64,000 nucleotides of DNA from Chromatocurvus sp964613795. GTDB taxonomy: Bacteria; Pseudomonadota; Gammaproteobacteria; Pseudomonadales; Halieaceae. Location of the stretch: positions 92,903 to 156,902 of the forward strand of contig CAZTJR010000004.1 in the NCBI GenBank assembly GCA_964613795.1. Reading direction: 5' to 3'. Position 1 is the stretch's first letter. The number at the start of each line of letters is the position of its first letter. Below are positions 7,187 through 15,771 of this stretch, one piece after another. The notes under the pieces were generated by a model, which ran no database searches, was not told the origin of the DNA, and saw only the letters and a list, made by a program, of their open reading frames with translations. A program made the translations under genes and the position numbers.

Positions 7187-9829
7187 TTAAAAGCTGTACT
7201 CGTACTGCAGCCAGAAGGAGCGCGGCTTGCCGTTCCATCCATATTGATAGTAGTACTCCGGATCAAAGCGACCGATCTCGCCGCGGACGCCGGCGCGGGA
7301 TACGCGCTGGTCGGCGCTGGCGCTGGCACGCTCGAAATAATCCTCATCGAAGAGATTCACGGCGCGCAGCAGGAATCGATGCTGCTGTGAATCACCCATG
7401 AAGTACTGCACTGAGCCATTCACGACTACGTAGTCGCCGAAGTTGAGGTCGGGATTGGTGCGCTGGCCATTTTCGTCGACCAGCCGCCCATTGGTGTTTC
7501 CGGCGTAGGCCCACTCCGGGCCCTGGAAGCGCGTGTTGAGCGCGATGACCCAGCGCTCCGTCGGCCGGAAGCTGATCTGCGTGGCAGCGGACCACTCAGG
7601 ACGTTCCGACGACTGGCGCTCGCTATCGCTGCCCGCAGCGCCAGGCACCACGAAGTCCTGCGCCACTCCGGTCCCCGCTGCCAGCGCGGTGGCACCGAAA
7701 AGCGGATTCGGCTCCAGCGATTCCATATCGGTGAAGGTAAAGTCAAAGTCCCAGTTGGCGATATTGAATGAAGCATCCAGCGTGATGCCCTGAATCTCCT
7801 GCACCTGGTCGCGGTTGAAGCTGACTACCTCATTGCCGTTCAACACGCCGGCATTGAACTGCTGCAGGGCGAACTGGCAGAAACCCGTGGGACGCCGGAT
7901 ATTCTGTACAACATCGGTCTCGCCGGTCAGTGCACCCACTTCAGGGCAGACGCGCTCAACCGAGCTGGCGCCGAACAGATCATCGATTTCGGTATCGAAA
8001 TAGCCGAGTTCGATATTGTAGGTGCCGCCCATGGCCTCACCATTGATACCAAAGCCCAGGCTGTAGGTCTCCACCGACTGTGTCTGCAGTTCGGAGTTGA
8101 TGACCCGGCCCTGTCGCGCGCCGATTTCCGTGAGGGTCGGGTTACTGTAGGAGGTGCCACCGTTCGAGCGCAAATAGAAACCACCCGGGAGCTCCTGGCG
8201 GAAGCCGTACTTCCAGATCATCTCGTCATCGTAGGGATCATTGAAGTCATTCCGCACGGCAACAGAAAAGTTGGTGCCGTTGAGGAAATCCAGGCTCACC
8301 TGCAGATCGGCGTAGACACCGGTGCTGCTCACTTCGTCGTCGGTCATCCCGTACTCGTCTTCAGAGTCATCGAAGTAAGTGATGTTCTGCACGCCGAACA
8401 CTGTGGTGAACGTATCGTTCCACTCCGTGCGCACCCGACCATTGATTCCCAGGTCGATATAGCCGGCACGGAACTGATCGACATCACCGAAGCCCTTGGT
8501 CGGCACACCGCTGCCAAAACTGGCCGTACTCTGGATCACCGTGCCAATCGGGCTGCCGACAGGGAACGGGTTGTCGAATGTACCGTAGGGATTCCCATCG
8601 TCATCCACGTAAAAGCCTTCCTGGGCGGAGACTGCAGCGAGGCCACGATTGCCGAAGGGGTTGGTGACACAGCCCGCGGGCAGAGCATCGACGCCGTTGG
8701 CGAAGCTTTCGAAGTCAGCTGCGGTGTCAAAGCCGGTGATGCCCTGCTGCGCTGCAATGGCCTGAACGTCAGGGCTCAGGTCCTGCAGCCGGGGTGTGTT
8801 GCAGATGCGCGCATCCAGTTCGGTGTTGTAGATTTTTGGCGCGACGTAATACCCTTCGACGTCGATCGTTGTGTTCTCGCGGAAACGCGACTTGAAAGAC
8901 ATGTTGTACATAGGGAATTCAGTGTAGTTCGGCTGGTAAACCGTGATGTTCGGGAACGAGTCACGGAAGTCCACGGTGGCGTATTGCGCCCCCAGCCGCA
9001 GCTCTGTCTCGTCACCGATCTGCCAGTGATACTTGGCGCCGAGCAGATTATAGGCGTAGGGAAACTCGTGGTAACCGCCGAGGGCAATGACATTGTCGAC
9101 GTGCGCCTCCCGATCAAACAGCTCATGCGCAGAGGTTTCGTAGGAGCGACCGAACAACATGATGGAGTGGTTGTCAGTACCGAACAGTGGCATGGAGACG
9201 TTGCCATACATCTCGCGCGTATCAAAAGCACCACCGTAGACGCCAAACTCACCCTGGACCTGCTCTCCAGCGTAGGGCTGCTTGTAGTTGACGCGGACCA
9301 CGCCGAGGCCACCGTTGCCGCCATAATAAAGGCTCTGTCCGCCGCGGAAGACTTCGACGCTTTCGATCATTCGCGGATCGATGCTCGTTGCCGGCCAGAT
9401 GCTCTCCAGCGGTGTGCCGCGGTCGAAGGTGGGCATACCGTCCAGAAGAAGCAGCGTATCGCGGTCGGTGCCGCCGTCGATGCGGATGGTAAATTCGCCC
9501 TCATCCGGTGAATAGCCGATGTTGGCGCCGCGGATAAGACCCGCCGCCAGCTCACCGAAGTTGGTGAAACCGCCGGTTTCAATCTTAGCTGCGTCAATCA
9601 ACTGTACCTGGGTGCCGTAGCGGGTGAAGTCGATCGCCGTTTGCGAGAGCTGTTCGGTAACGCGGCGGCCCTCGACAATGACCTCTTCTATGCGGTTTCC
9701 GTTGGCGTTTGCAGGTTCTTCGTCAGACTGGCCTAGCGACGTCATTGACGCGCAGGCGCAGGCGATGCCGACAAACAATGGTGTACGCGGGAATACGCGT
9801 TGTGAGCGATGCTTTCTATTCTGATTCAA
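7187..9829 (-). CDS. TonB-dependent outer-membrane receptor
   Basis: The protein is 880 residues. A signal peptide (about 1-34) is followed by a TonB-box-like stretch (RIEEVIVEGRR), the plug domain (about 60-185, with FTIRIDGGTDRDTLLLLDGMPTFDRG and ESVEVFRGGQSLYYGGNGGLG), and a long beta-barrel ending in the aromatic YEYSF. These receptors import scarce substrates across the outer membrane using TonB energy. The start is a TTG with AAGGGG about 5 bp upstream. The gene leads a minus-strand cluster with a truncated PHP gene and phoD, so a phosphorylated ligand is plausible; the ligand is not readable from sequence. Confidence 0.92.
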   Translation of the reverse strand: MNQNRKHRSQRVFPRTPLFVGIACACASMTSLGQSDEEPANANGNRIEEVIVEGRRVTEQLSQTAIDFTRYGTQVQLIDAAKIETGGFTNFGELAAGLIRGANIGYSPDEGEFTIRIDGGTDRDTLLLLDGMPTFDRGTPLESIWPATSIDPRMIESVEVFRGGQSLYYGGNGGLGVVRVNYKQPYAGEQVQGEFGVYGGAFDTREMYGNVSMPLFGTDNHSIMLFGRSYETSAHELFDREAHVDNVIALGGYHEFPYAYNLLGAKYHWQIGDETELRLGAQYATVDFRDSFPNITVYQPNYTEFPMYNMSFKSRFRENTTIDVEGYYVAPKIYNTELDARICNTPRLQDLSPDVQAIAAQQGITGFDTAADFESFANGVDALPAGCVTNPFGNRGLAAVSAQEGFYVDDDGNPYGTFDNPFPVGSPIGTVIQSTASFGSGVPTKGFGDVDQFRAGYIDLGINGRVRTEWNDTFTTVFGVQNITYFDDSEDEYGMTDDEVSSTGVYADLQVSLDFLNGTNFSVAVRNDFNDPYDDEMIWKYGFRQELPGGFYLRSNGGTSYSNPTLTEIGARQGRVINSELQTQSVETYSLGFGINGEAMGGTYNIELGYFDTEIDDLFGASSVERVCPEVGALTGETDVVQNIRRPTGFCQFALQQFNAGVLNGNEVVSFNRDQVQEIQGITLDASFNIANWDFDFTFTDMESLEPNPLFGATALAAGTGVAQDFVVPGAAGSDSERQSSERPEWSAATQISFRPTERWVIALNTRFQGPEWAYAGNTNGRLVDENGQRTNPDLNFGDYVVVNGSVQYFMGDSQQHRFLLRAVNLFDEDYFERASASADQRVSRAGVRGEIGRFDPEYYYQYGWNGKPRSFWLQYEYSF

Positions 9830-10007
9830 AATGACCCCTTCTCCTAGCTTCTATGCCGCGCCCCCGCAGATCCGTTAATAGCGCGACAGGACTGAGTAGT
9901 TGCAGGTGCGGGAGAAAATTATCCCCGCCCTTGGGTATAAGCTAGGTGAAGGGTGTTACGTTTCTGTGGTGTTGCCGTTACGGTTCGATGAAGGTTTTAC
10001 GTCCGCC

Positions 10008-10025
10008 ATGTCACGGTGCTGTCAT
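10008..10025 (+). promoter_or_regulatory. Weak Pho-box-like direct repeat upstream of receptor gene
   Basis: ATGTCAC-GGTG-CTGTCAT has the 7-4-7 spacing of a PhoB site, about 180 bp upstream of the TonB receptor start. The repeats read on the plus strand, opposite to the receptor operon, and the spacer is not A/T-rich, so function is doubtful. Confidence 0.25.
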
Positions 10026-10070
10026 CTGAGCAAGACCGACACGACTGTGCCGGTGACATTAAAGGCTCAC

Positions 10071-10451
10071 TCAGGCCATCAGCGCCTGCGTATGCGCGCT
10101 GTCCAGATACTCATCAAGCGACACGATCAGACCGTTCTCGATCTTGATAATGGCACAGGCTGGCATAGCGAATTCCTCGCCGTTCGCCAGCGTGCCCCGC
10201 ACCACGTGCTCCTGATAGAAGCCACCGGGGATCGCTTCCCGGCGCTTGATATCGTAGCGCAGGTTCCTGAGCTTTCGGTGCATCCACTGCAGGGACTTCA
10301 GGTTCTCCTCCAGTGGCTGGAATCGCTGGTCGAAGTTGTGCCAGATACGCGCGTCCGGCGTATACAGGCTGCGTGTCGCATCGACATCGCAGGCTTCGAG
10401 ACAGGCCATCAGGCGTTCGCCGATCTGGAGATAATCATTGTGACTGGTCAT
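10071..10451 (-). CDS. SnoaL-like / NTF2-fold protein
   Basis: This 126-residue protein has the layout of nuclear-transport-factor-2 folds: two N-terminal helices (YLQIGERLMACLEACDVDATRSLYTPDARIWHN) and a C-terminal strand hairpin (FAMPACAIIKIENGLIVSLDEYLDSA). It resembles ketosteroid isomerase or limonene-epoxide hydrolase relatives. The ligand is unknown, and the family has many non-enzymatic members. It lies alone between the TonB receptor cluster and dinB, all on the minus strand, 78 bp from the dinB stop. The low similarity to the SnoaL-like protein at 3170-3571 argues against a recent duplication. Confidence 0.72.
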   Translation of the reverse strand: MTSHNDYLQIGERLMACLEACDVDATRSLYTPDARIWHNFDQRFQPLEENLKSLQWMHRKLRNLRYDIKRREAIPGGFYQEHVVRGTLANGEEFAMPACAIIKIENGLIVSLDEYLDSAHTQALMA

Positions 10452-10529
10452 ATCAGGCTCTACTCAATAAAAAGACGCCGAAAAGGGTAGCACAGGCCGC
10501 GGCGTGCACTGCGGACCAACGCACAGCCC

Positions 10530-11678
10530 TCAGAACTGAAGGTGGTACTGCGCCGGCGGCTCGGCGAGATCTGCGAATGCCGTGTCACCGCCGGTGCCGT
10601 CGTCTGCGGCCTGCACCGTGCGCAGACCCGCGGGCTCCAGTGCAGACAGCGCCAGACCCAGGAGACGAACGCCCCGGTCCAGCGGCAGCAGCCTGGACAG
10701 CAGAACGTCAGCGCACTGCGCCAGCGCCGCCCGCGTGGCAATGGGCACTGTCGGCGAGCAGGCGCGGGTGATCTGCTGAAAATCCGCAAACTTCACCTTC
10801 AGCGTCAGGGTGCCGCCCTGGGCACCCTGGCGCTCGATACGGGGCCAGACAATCTCCACAATCTGCGTCAGCGCCGACCGCAGGGCATATTCACCGCTCA
10901 GGTCCGCGTCCCAGGTGCGCTCGGCACCAATGGATTTGCGCTGGCGGTCCGGGCGCACGGGGCGTCCATCCTGTCCCCGGCTGGCGCGGTAGAGGTACAG
11001 CGCCTGTTTGCCGAAGTGCTGCTGCAGAAAGGCCAGCGAGCAATCACGGATATCGGCACCGGTATGGATGCCGAGCGCCGCCATGCGGGCGGCCGTTTTC
11101 GGGCCGACACCGTGAAAACGCTGTGCCGGCAGGTTGGCGACAAAGGCGGCCCCGTCATCAGGCAACACCACGAACAGGCCATCCGGCTTATTCTGGTCAG
11201 ACGCAACTTTGGCCAGAAACTTGTTGTAGCTGACGCCGGCGCTGGCCGTCAGCCCGGTTTCCGCCAGAATTTCTGCCCGTATGCACTGGGCGACGCGGAT
11301 AGCGCTGCCAATTCCCTGCCTGTCCCGGGTCACGTCCAGATAGGCCTCATCCAGCGACAGCGGCTCAATCAGTTCGCTGTGCCGGGCAAACACCGCGTGC
11401 ACCTGGCGAGACACCTCCCGATAACGGTCGAAGCGTGGCTTGACGAACACCAGGTCCGGACAGCGCCGCTTTGCCGTGACCGATGGCATTGCCGAACGGA
11501 CACCGAACACCCGTGCCTCGTAGCTCGCCGCCGCCACCACGCCCCGCAAAGCCGATCCGCCAACGGCAACGGGCCTGCCACGCAGTTCCGGGTTATCGCG
11601 CTGCTCGACACTGGCATAGAAAGCATCCATGTCGATGTGAAGGATCTTGCGCGGTAGTGGCGGCTTGCTGTCGGTCAT
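10530..11678 (-). CDS. dinB: DNA polymerase IV (Y-family)
   Basis: From the ATG at 11678 the protein is 382 residues. The catalytic carboxylates are visible: D16 in LHIDMDAFYASVEQR and D110-E111 in LSLDEAYLDVT. The helix-hairpin-helix thumb (FHGVGPKTAARMAALGI) and little-finger region (KSIGAERTW) follow. Pol IV performs error-prone translesion synthesis. The frame remains open upstream, but those residues lack family similarity. I found no CTGT-N8-ACAG LexA site in the 178-bp gap to the divergent rhodanese gene, so SOS control is not evident here. About 30 extra C-terminal residues end in a potential clamp-binding QYHLQF tail. Confidence 0.95.
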   Translation of the reverse strand: MTDSKPPLPRKILHIDMDAFYASVEQRDNPELRGRPVAVGGSALRGVVAAASYEARVFGVRSAMPSVTAKRRCPDLVFVKPRFDRYREVSRQVHAVFARHSELIEPLSLDEAYLDVTRDRQGIGSAIRVAQCIRAEILAETGLTASAGVSYNKFLAKVASDQNKPDGLFVVLPDDGAAFVANLPAQRFHGVGPKTAARMAALGIHTGADIRDCSLAFLQQHFGKQALYLYRASRGQDGRPVRPDRQRKSIGAERTWDADLSGEYALRSALTQIVEIVWPRIERQGAQGGTLTLKVKFADFQQITRACSPTVPIATRAALAQCADVLLSRLLPLDRGVRLLGLALSALEPAGLRTVQAADDGTGGDTAFADLAEPPAQYHLQF

Positions 11679-11856
11679 GCCCGGGATAGTAGGCAGACGC
11701 CGGGGGTCGGGCAAGTTGGATCGTCGCTTGCGGGTAAACGCAAAGAACTGGCAGGGCCGCAGTTCGTCAATCGGGCCCGGGCATCGCAGCAATCGGCGTG
11801 GCACACGCGCTGGAACTGCTACCATTACGGTAGCTACTGTCACGCAGGCACTGATC

Positions 11857-12357
11857 ATGCAACCACACACGCGTTCTGGCCGCATCACATCCTGGCTGCT
11901 TGCGCTGCTGCTGACCGCGGCAGCTGCCCTGCCGGCGCAGGCCGATTGGTTCGGCAGCGCCCCTGACGTCGAGTCTGTCTCGCTGGAGGAAGTACAGACG
12001 CTGATGGCAGAAGGGGCCCACAAGGGCAATGTCGTCCTGGTGGATGTGCGCTCTCCAGAGGAGATCGCCGTGTCCGTCATTCCGGGAGCGATCAGCAAGG
12101 GTGAGTTCGAAGCCCAGCCTGATACATACCGCGAAGCAAAAGTGATTACTTACTGTACTATCGGCGTACGCAGCGCTGACTACGCGGAAAAACTGATTGA
12201 AGCCGGCTTTGAGGCGCGCAACTACCAGGGCAGTATTCTGGACTGGGTGAAGGCCGGTCTTCCGGTGGTAACCCCCGCGGGCGAGCCGACGCGGCGTGTT
12301 CACGTCTACAGCCGACAGTTCAGCGTGCCGCCGCCCTACGAGGCGGTCACCCACTAG
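11857..12357 (+). CDS. Secreted single-domain rhodanese-like protein
   Basis: The ATG at 11857 gives 166 residues starting with a signal peptide (ITSWLLALLLTAAAALPAQA). One rhodanese domain follows, with VVLVDVRSPEEIAVSVIPGAI and the active-site loop YCTIGVRSADYAEKL, where the cysteine of YCTIG is the predicted persulfide carrier. Periplasmic rhodaneses of this kind move sulfur or sense redox state. The gene is divergent from dinB and followed 65 bp later by dps. A 6-bp hairpin (GCTACC/GGTAGC, 11818-11834) precedes it and could be an operator or part of the 5' leader. Confidence 0.85.
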   Translation: MQPHTRSGRITSWLLALLLTAAAALPAQADWFGSAPDVESVSLEEVQTLMAEGAHKGNVVLVDVRSPEEIAVSVIPGAISKGEFEAQPDTYREAKVITYCTIGVRSADYAEKLIEAGFEARNYQGSILDWVKAGLPVVTPAGEPTRRVHVYSRQFSVPPPYEAVTH

Positions 12358-12422
12358 CCCGGGGTTGGAATTGCCGGAAAACTGCGTTAGCGTGATCTTA
12401 CATTTCAGATGATGGAGGAATC

Positions 12423-12977
12423 GTGACAAAGACGAATTTCACCGTACCAGGAATGGACAAATCCACCGCCAGTGAAGTGGCGGGTATTCTCGACAACCGC
12501 ATGGTTGCCCTGATTGATCTCGCCCTTACGCTCAAACACGTGCACTGGAACGTTGTCGGACCCAACTTTATTGCGGTCCACGAAATGCTGGACCCACAGG
12601 TAGACTCGGTGCGGGCCATGGTCGATGCCACGGCGGAACGCATCGCAACGCTCGGCGGGGAGCCTGTAGGCACGCCCGCGTCAGTGGCGGAGCGTCGCAG
12701 CTGGACCGACTATTCACTGGGTCGGGCACTTGCGACGGAACACCTTGCTGCGCTGGATGTGGTTTACGACGGCGTGAATGGCGATCACCGCAAGGCGATC
12801 GCCAGGCTTGGCGAAATCGATCCGGTCTCCGAGGATCTCCTGCTCGGTCAGTCAGCCGACTTGGAGCTGTTCCAGTGGTTCATCCGCGCTCACCTGGAGT
12901 CATCCAGTGGTCAGCTGGCGTCGGCAGACGCTACCTCAGAGAAAGAAGCGGCCAGGGCCGGAAAAGCGGCGGGTTGA
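12423..12977 (+). CDS. dps: Dps ferritin-like DNA-protection protein
   Basis: The protein is 184 residues, starting at a GTG with GGAGG 5 bp upstream. Dps signature residues of the intersubunit ferroxidase site are present: H in LKHVHWNVVGPNF, then D and E in EMLDPQVDSVRAMVDATAERI. Dps forms a dodecamer that stores iron, consumes peroxide and coats DNA in stationary phase. The N terminus and an Ala/Lys/Arg-rich C-terminal tail (about residues 168-184) may serve DNA binding. A strong hairpin after the stop codon suggests the gene ends its own transcript. Confidence 0.93.
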   Translation: MTKTNFTVPGMDKSTASEVAGILDNRMVALIDLALTLKHVHWNVVGPNFIAVHEMLDPQVDSVRAMVDATAERIATLGGEPVGTPASVAERRSWTDYSLGRALATEHLAALDVVYDGVNGDHRKAIARLGEIDPVSEDLLLGQSADLELFQWFIRAHLESSSGQLASADATSEKEAARAGKAAG

Positions 12978-12988
12978 CGTCAATCGGC

Positions 12989-13012
12989 TGATGCCCCCTC
13001 CCGGGGGCATCA
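12989..13012. terminator. Hairpin terminator between dps and PA2778-like gene
   Basis: TGATGCCCCC-TCCC-GGGGGCATCA forms a 10-bp GC-rich stem 12 bp after the dps stop. Its right arm includes the stop codon of the convergent PA2778-like gene (13010-13012), so one hairpin may serve both transcripts. Confidence 0.65.
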
Positions 13013-13969
13013 CCAGTCAGAACATTGACCGGCATCACTGTCGTGTTGTTGCGTATGGCGTGAAATGGCGCTCTGAGTGTCTGCGATGACGTGCTTCAGA
13101 TGCGCTGGCACGGCGGCGGCCTCAATGTCCGCCATCACCCGCTGCGCACCTTGCCCACAACCCTGACTGAGCAGCAGGTCAGCCAGATTGTTGCGCGCCG
13201 CAAGATGATCCGCATCACGCGCCAGCAGACGGCGAAACAACGCCGCCGCAGAGGCGGGGTTGTCACTATGCCTGCGGGCATTTGCACTACCAAAAAGAAC
13301 GTCCGGCTCATCAGGCCACTGCGTCAGAAAGCGCTCCCAGGTATTGAGAGCGTCTTGCACTGGCAGGAAGGCCTCGGTATCGGCCAGCGCGCGCACAAGA
13401 GGTTCTGCCGCCTGCTGACTGGCAGGCAAATCGCCCGGCGGCAACACCACCAGGCCCCAGTAATCGGCCCGCTGCCAGCTGGCCATGAAGCGCTGCACGT
13501 CCTCGCGGCGCGCCCGCTCGGTTCCCGAGCGAAGAATAAAAGTGCCAGCAACCGGGTCGTAGCCCACCACAACGGCATAATGCCAGCGCGGTGACGACCT
13601 CAGGCCCAGATTCTGCAGCACCAGCACCGGATGCCCCGCGGCGAGCTCCGCACCGATGGACGCCGGGGCCGCAGGTATCGGATAGGGAATACGCCCTGCG
13701 CGGCGCGCAGCCGCAATGATCTCAGGCTGCAGGCTGCCCTGACGGCCCGGCAGGTAGGCGCTGGAAACCAGCGCGTCCAGGTCCACGTCGCTACCGCTCC
13801 AGCCCAGCACCGTCGCCAGCGCGGCGGGACCGCATTGATAAGCGTCCTGGGGATAAAACGGAACAGCCGCCAGCTGCGTCGCGGGCGGCTCGGGGAAAGC
13901 GATCTCCCGACCTGTGCAGCTGGCGAGGACCGCCAGCAGCAAGGTCAGCAGACAGCGATTAGATAGCAG
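13010..13969 (-). CDS. PA2778-family cysteine peptidase lipoprotein with TPRs
   Basis: The mature part starts at a lipobox (LAVLASC). A C39-like papain fold follows, with the catalytic Cys in DAYQCGPAALATVLGW and His in RWHYAVVVGYD, then a C-terminal TPR-like region (FLTQWPDEPDVLFGSANARR onward). PA2778 proteins are uncharacterised, predicted to be outer-membrane anchored. The frame has no ATG or GTG near the signal peptide. A CTG at 13969 or a TTG at 13942 are the nearest candidates, and the CTG would give a normal lipoprotein signal. The coding region overlaps the end of the PA2779-like gene, which suggests translational coupling. The start is therefore uncertain, but the gene is not. Confidence 0.82.
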   Translation of the reverse strand: MLSNRCLLTLLLAVLASCTGREIAFPEPPATQLAAVPFYPQDAYQCGPAALATVLGWSGSDVDLDALVSSAYLPGRQGSLQPEIIAAARRAGRIPYPIPAAPASIGAELAAGHPVLVLQNLGLRSSPRWHYAVVVGYDPVAGTFILRSGTERARREDVQRFMASWQRADYWGLVVLPPGDLPASQQAAEPLVRALADTEAFLPVQDALNTWERFLTQWPDEPDVLFGSANARRHSDNPASAAALFRRLLARDADHLAARNNLADLLLSQGCGQGAQRVMADIEAAAVPAHLKHVIADTQSAISRHTQQHDSDAGQCSDW

Positions 13970-14315
13970 TGAAAATATCCGTGATACCCACGAGCTCAAG
14001 AATGAGGAGAACGATGAAAACCACACCCAGCGTAGCGGCAATGCCGCCGGCGGGCAGTTCATCGATCTTCTCAGCCAGCAGCTGCAGTTCGTCACGGGAC
14101 AGCGCCGCAACGCGAGCGAGGGCATCCTCGTTGGTAACGCCGAGCCGCACGAGCTGCTGCTCAACCGACTCGCGCAGCTGAGCGACCTCAGCCGGCGTCG
14201 GCGTCGCCTGCAGATGCTCCGCGGTGCCGATCACTGCGGCCTGCGCAGCGCTCGCCCAGCCGCTGAAGACCAGCACCAGCACCTTCAGCCAGACCCCAAA
14301 ACGCATTGCCTTCAT
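13959..14315 (-). CDS. PA2779 family protein
   Basis: The 118-residue protein has a signal peptide or first membrane helix (about residues 5-25), a central helical segment (TPAEVAQLRESVEQQLVRLGV, one residue over shown in two parts: TPAEVAQLRE and SVEQQLVRLGV) and a C-terminal hydrophobic helix (ATLGVVFIVLLILELVGITDIF). PA2779 and PA2778 occur together in many proteobacteria with no known function. The ATG at 14315 is preferred because AAGGAG lies 7 bp upstream; an earlier ATG at 14351 has no such site. The stop overlaps the N-terminal coding region of the PA2778-like gene. Confidence 0.85.
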   Translation of the reverse strand: MKAMRFGVWLKVLVLVFSGWASAAQAAVIGTAEHLQATPTPAEVAQLRESVEQQLVRLGVTNEDALARVAALSRDELQLLAEKIDELPAGGIAATLGVVFIVLLILELVGITDIFTAI

Positions 14316-14397
14316 CGCATCACTCCTTTGTTGGCGTCGGTCATGTTTCATCGCTTCGAGTATACCCTACTCGGGCTGCGCTTATCTGCCGACGGAA

Positions 14398-14814
14398 CTA
14401 GCCACCGAACCCGCTTCCGACATCCTCGGACGCAAGGCGCAGCAGCCGACTGTCGGCGACGGCAACCTGGCGGTGAATCACGATGGCCTGATAATCCGGG
14501 TCCGTGACCATGGCCATGAACGCGGCTGCGGTAGGGTAGCGTGCGACAAAGGCCACATCCCAGTGCTCCTCCGCTGGCCCTATAAGCAGGCATTCAGCCT
14601 TCCCGCGCCAGAGAATGTCACCGCCGAGCTTGCGGAATATGGGACCACTGTGCTCGCCGTAGCGGGCGTAGGCCTGCGCGCCCGTTACCCGCTCGCCATC
14701 GGGGTACACCGCGGTATCGTTAAAGCGGATGAGATTGAGCATGTTGATCGGCGTGTCGCGGGGCAGTGCCTTGAAGGCGTCAAACTGCTCACGGGTGGGA
14801 TCGACTGAATGCAT
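14398..14814 (-). CDS. DUF1330 domain-containing protein
   Basis: From ATG 14814 the protein has 138 residues. It contains the DUF1330 dimeric alpha/beta-barrel pattern: PINMLNLIRFNDTAVYPDGE near the N terminus and WDVAFVARYPTAAAFMAMV followed by DPDYQAIVIHR. The family is related to small monooxygenase/EthD-like folds, and its substrate is unknown. AGGAG lies 8 bp before this ATG, whereas the GTG three codons earlier overlaps the ribosome site. It is transcribed away from the RNase HI gene, with about 170 bp between them. Confidence 0.85.
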   Translation of the reverse strand: MHSVDPTREQFDAFKALPRDTPINMLNLIRFNDTAVYPDGERVTGAQAYARYGEHSGPIFRKLGGDILWRGKAECLLIGPAEEHWDVAFVARYPTAAAFMAMVTDPDYQAIVIHRQVAVADSRLLRLASEDVGSGFGG

Positions 14815-14985
14815 ATGTGTCACTCCTGGGACGATAGATAACGGGGCAGCGGAAATCTGACACGAGTGGCCGGGGTTAACAAGGGCTTGACGCCACGGCG
14901 CCAGACCGCGCTTGCCAGTCTGTTAGACTGCCGCACATTTATGGACCGCTCACACCGGGCGCGTCTCACAGCAGCGGGTAACACT

Positions 14986-15747
14986 GTGGCAAAACAGAAG
15001 TTCTACGTGGTCTGGCGCGGGCTCGCGCCCGGCATCTATGCAAGCTGGCCGGAGGCAGAAAAACAGGTGAAAGGCGTGGCCGGCGCCCGCTATAAGAGTT
15101 TCGCCACCCGCGCGGAGGCGGAAGCCGCGCTGCAGTCCGGTCCCGGCAAGTCATCAGGCACAAAAAAAGCACCAAAAGACAGGAAATCTAAGTCCTCTGG
15201 CGACAATGTAGCGAAGAAGGACCCGCGCTGGCACGAGGTAGACATCTACTGTGACGGCGCCTGCGATCCGAACCCGGGGCCGGCGGGAACAGGACTGGCC
15301 GTATACCGCGACCACGCACTGAGCGAGCTCTGGTACGGCCTGTTCAATCCGGCTGGCACCAACAACACCGCGGAACTGCAGGGACTGCTTCACGCCCTGA
15401 GACTGGCAAAGAAAGCCGTGGACGCCGGCCGACAGACGGCCATTCACTGCGATTCGCGCTACGCTATCGACTGCGTCACCCGGTGGGCCTTCGGCTGGAA
15501 AGCCCGCGGCTGGACGCGCAAGAGCGGGCCGATCATGAACCTGGCCCTGATACAGGATGCCCACGCCCTCTATCTGGAGCTGGCTGAGAAGGTCGTCGTG
15601 CTGCATGTGCCGGGGCACGCCGGCATCGAGGGCAATGAGCTCGCCGATCGCATGTCCATGCTCGCCATACGGGAGGCTGAGGCCGCCCTCGTGCCCTGCC
15701 CGCCACCCTTTGATGTTGCAGCCCTGCTGGCGCTGCAGCGGGGCTGA
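14986..15747 (+). CDS. rnhA: Ribonuclease HI with N-terminal viroplasmin domain
   Basis: The 253-residue protein has two domains. Residues 2-50 form a viroplasmin/HBD-type hybrid-binding domain (KQKFYVVWRGLAPGIYASW, then YKSFATRAEAEAAL). After a basic linker (about 51-78), residues 84-235 form RNase HI with the active site D90 (YCDGACDPNPGP), E130 (NTAELQGL), D156 (HCDSRYAID) and D221 (ELADRMS). The enzyme cuts RNA in RNA:DNA hybrids. The GTG at 14986 gives the usual MAK-x-KFY start, but an in-frame ATG at 14941 is possible. This eukaryote-like architecture is found in some bacteria. Confidence 0.9.
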   Translation: MAKQKFYVVWRGLAPGIYASWPEAEKQVKGVAGARYKSFATRAEAEAALQSGPGKSSGTKKAPKDRKSKSSGDNVAKKDPRWHEVDIYCDGACDPNPGPAGTGLAVYRDHALSELWYGLFNPAGTNNTAELQGLLHALRLAKKAVDAGRQTAIHCDSRYAIDCVTRWAFGWKARGWTRKSGPIMNLALIQDAHALYLELAEKVVVLHVPGHAGIEGNELADRMSMLAIREAEAALVPCPPPFDVAALLALQRG

Positions 15748-15771
15748 GCGCACTGACACCCAGGCCTGCAG

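Noticed and set aside
11679..11856. Possible SOS box upstream of dinB
   Set aside because: No CTGT-N8-ACAG match was found by reading both strands. CTGTCACGCAGG is too poor a match.
12423..12977. Alternative reading of this gene as a bacterioferritin
   Set aside because: Length and the HWNVVGPNF/DPQVD pattern fit Dps. There is no haem-binding Met and the helix layout is that of a dodecameric Dps.
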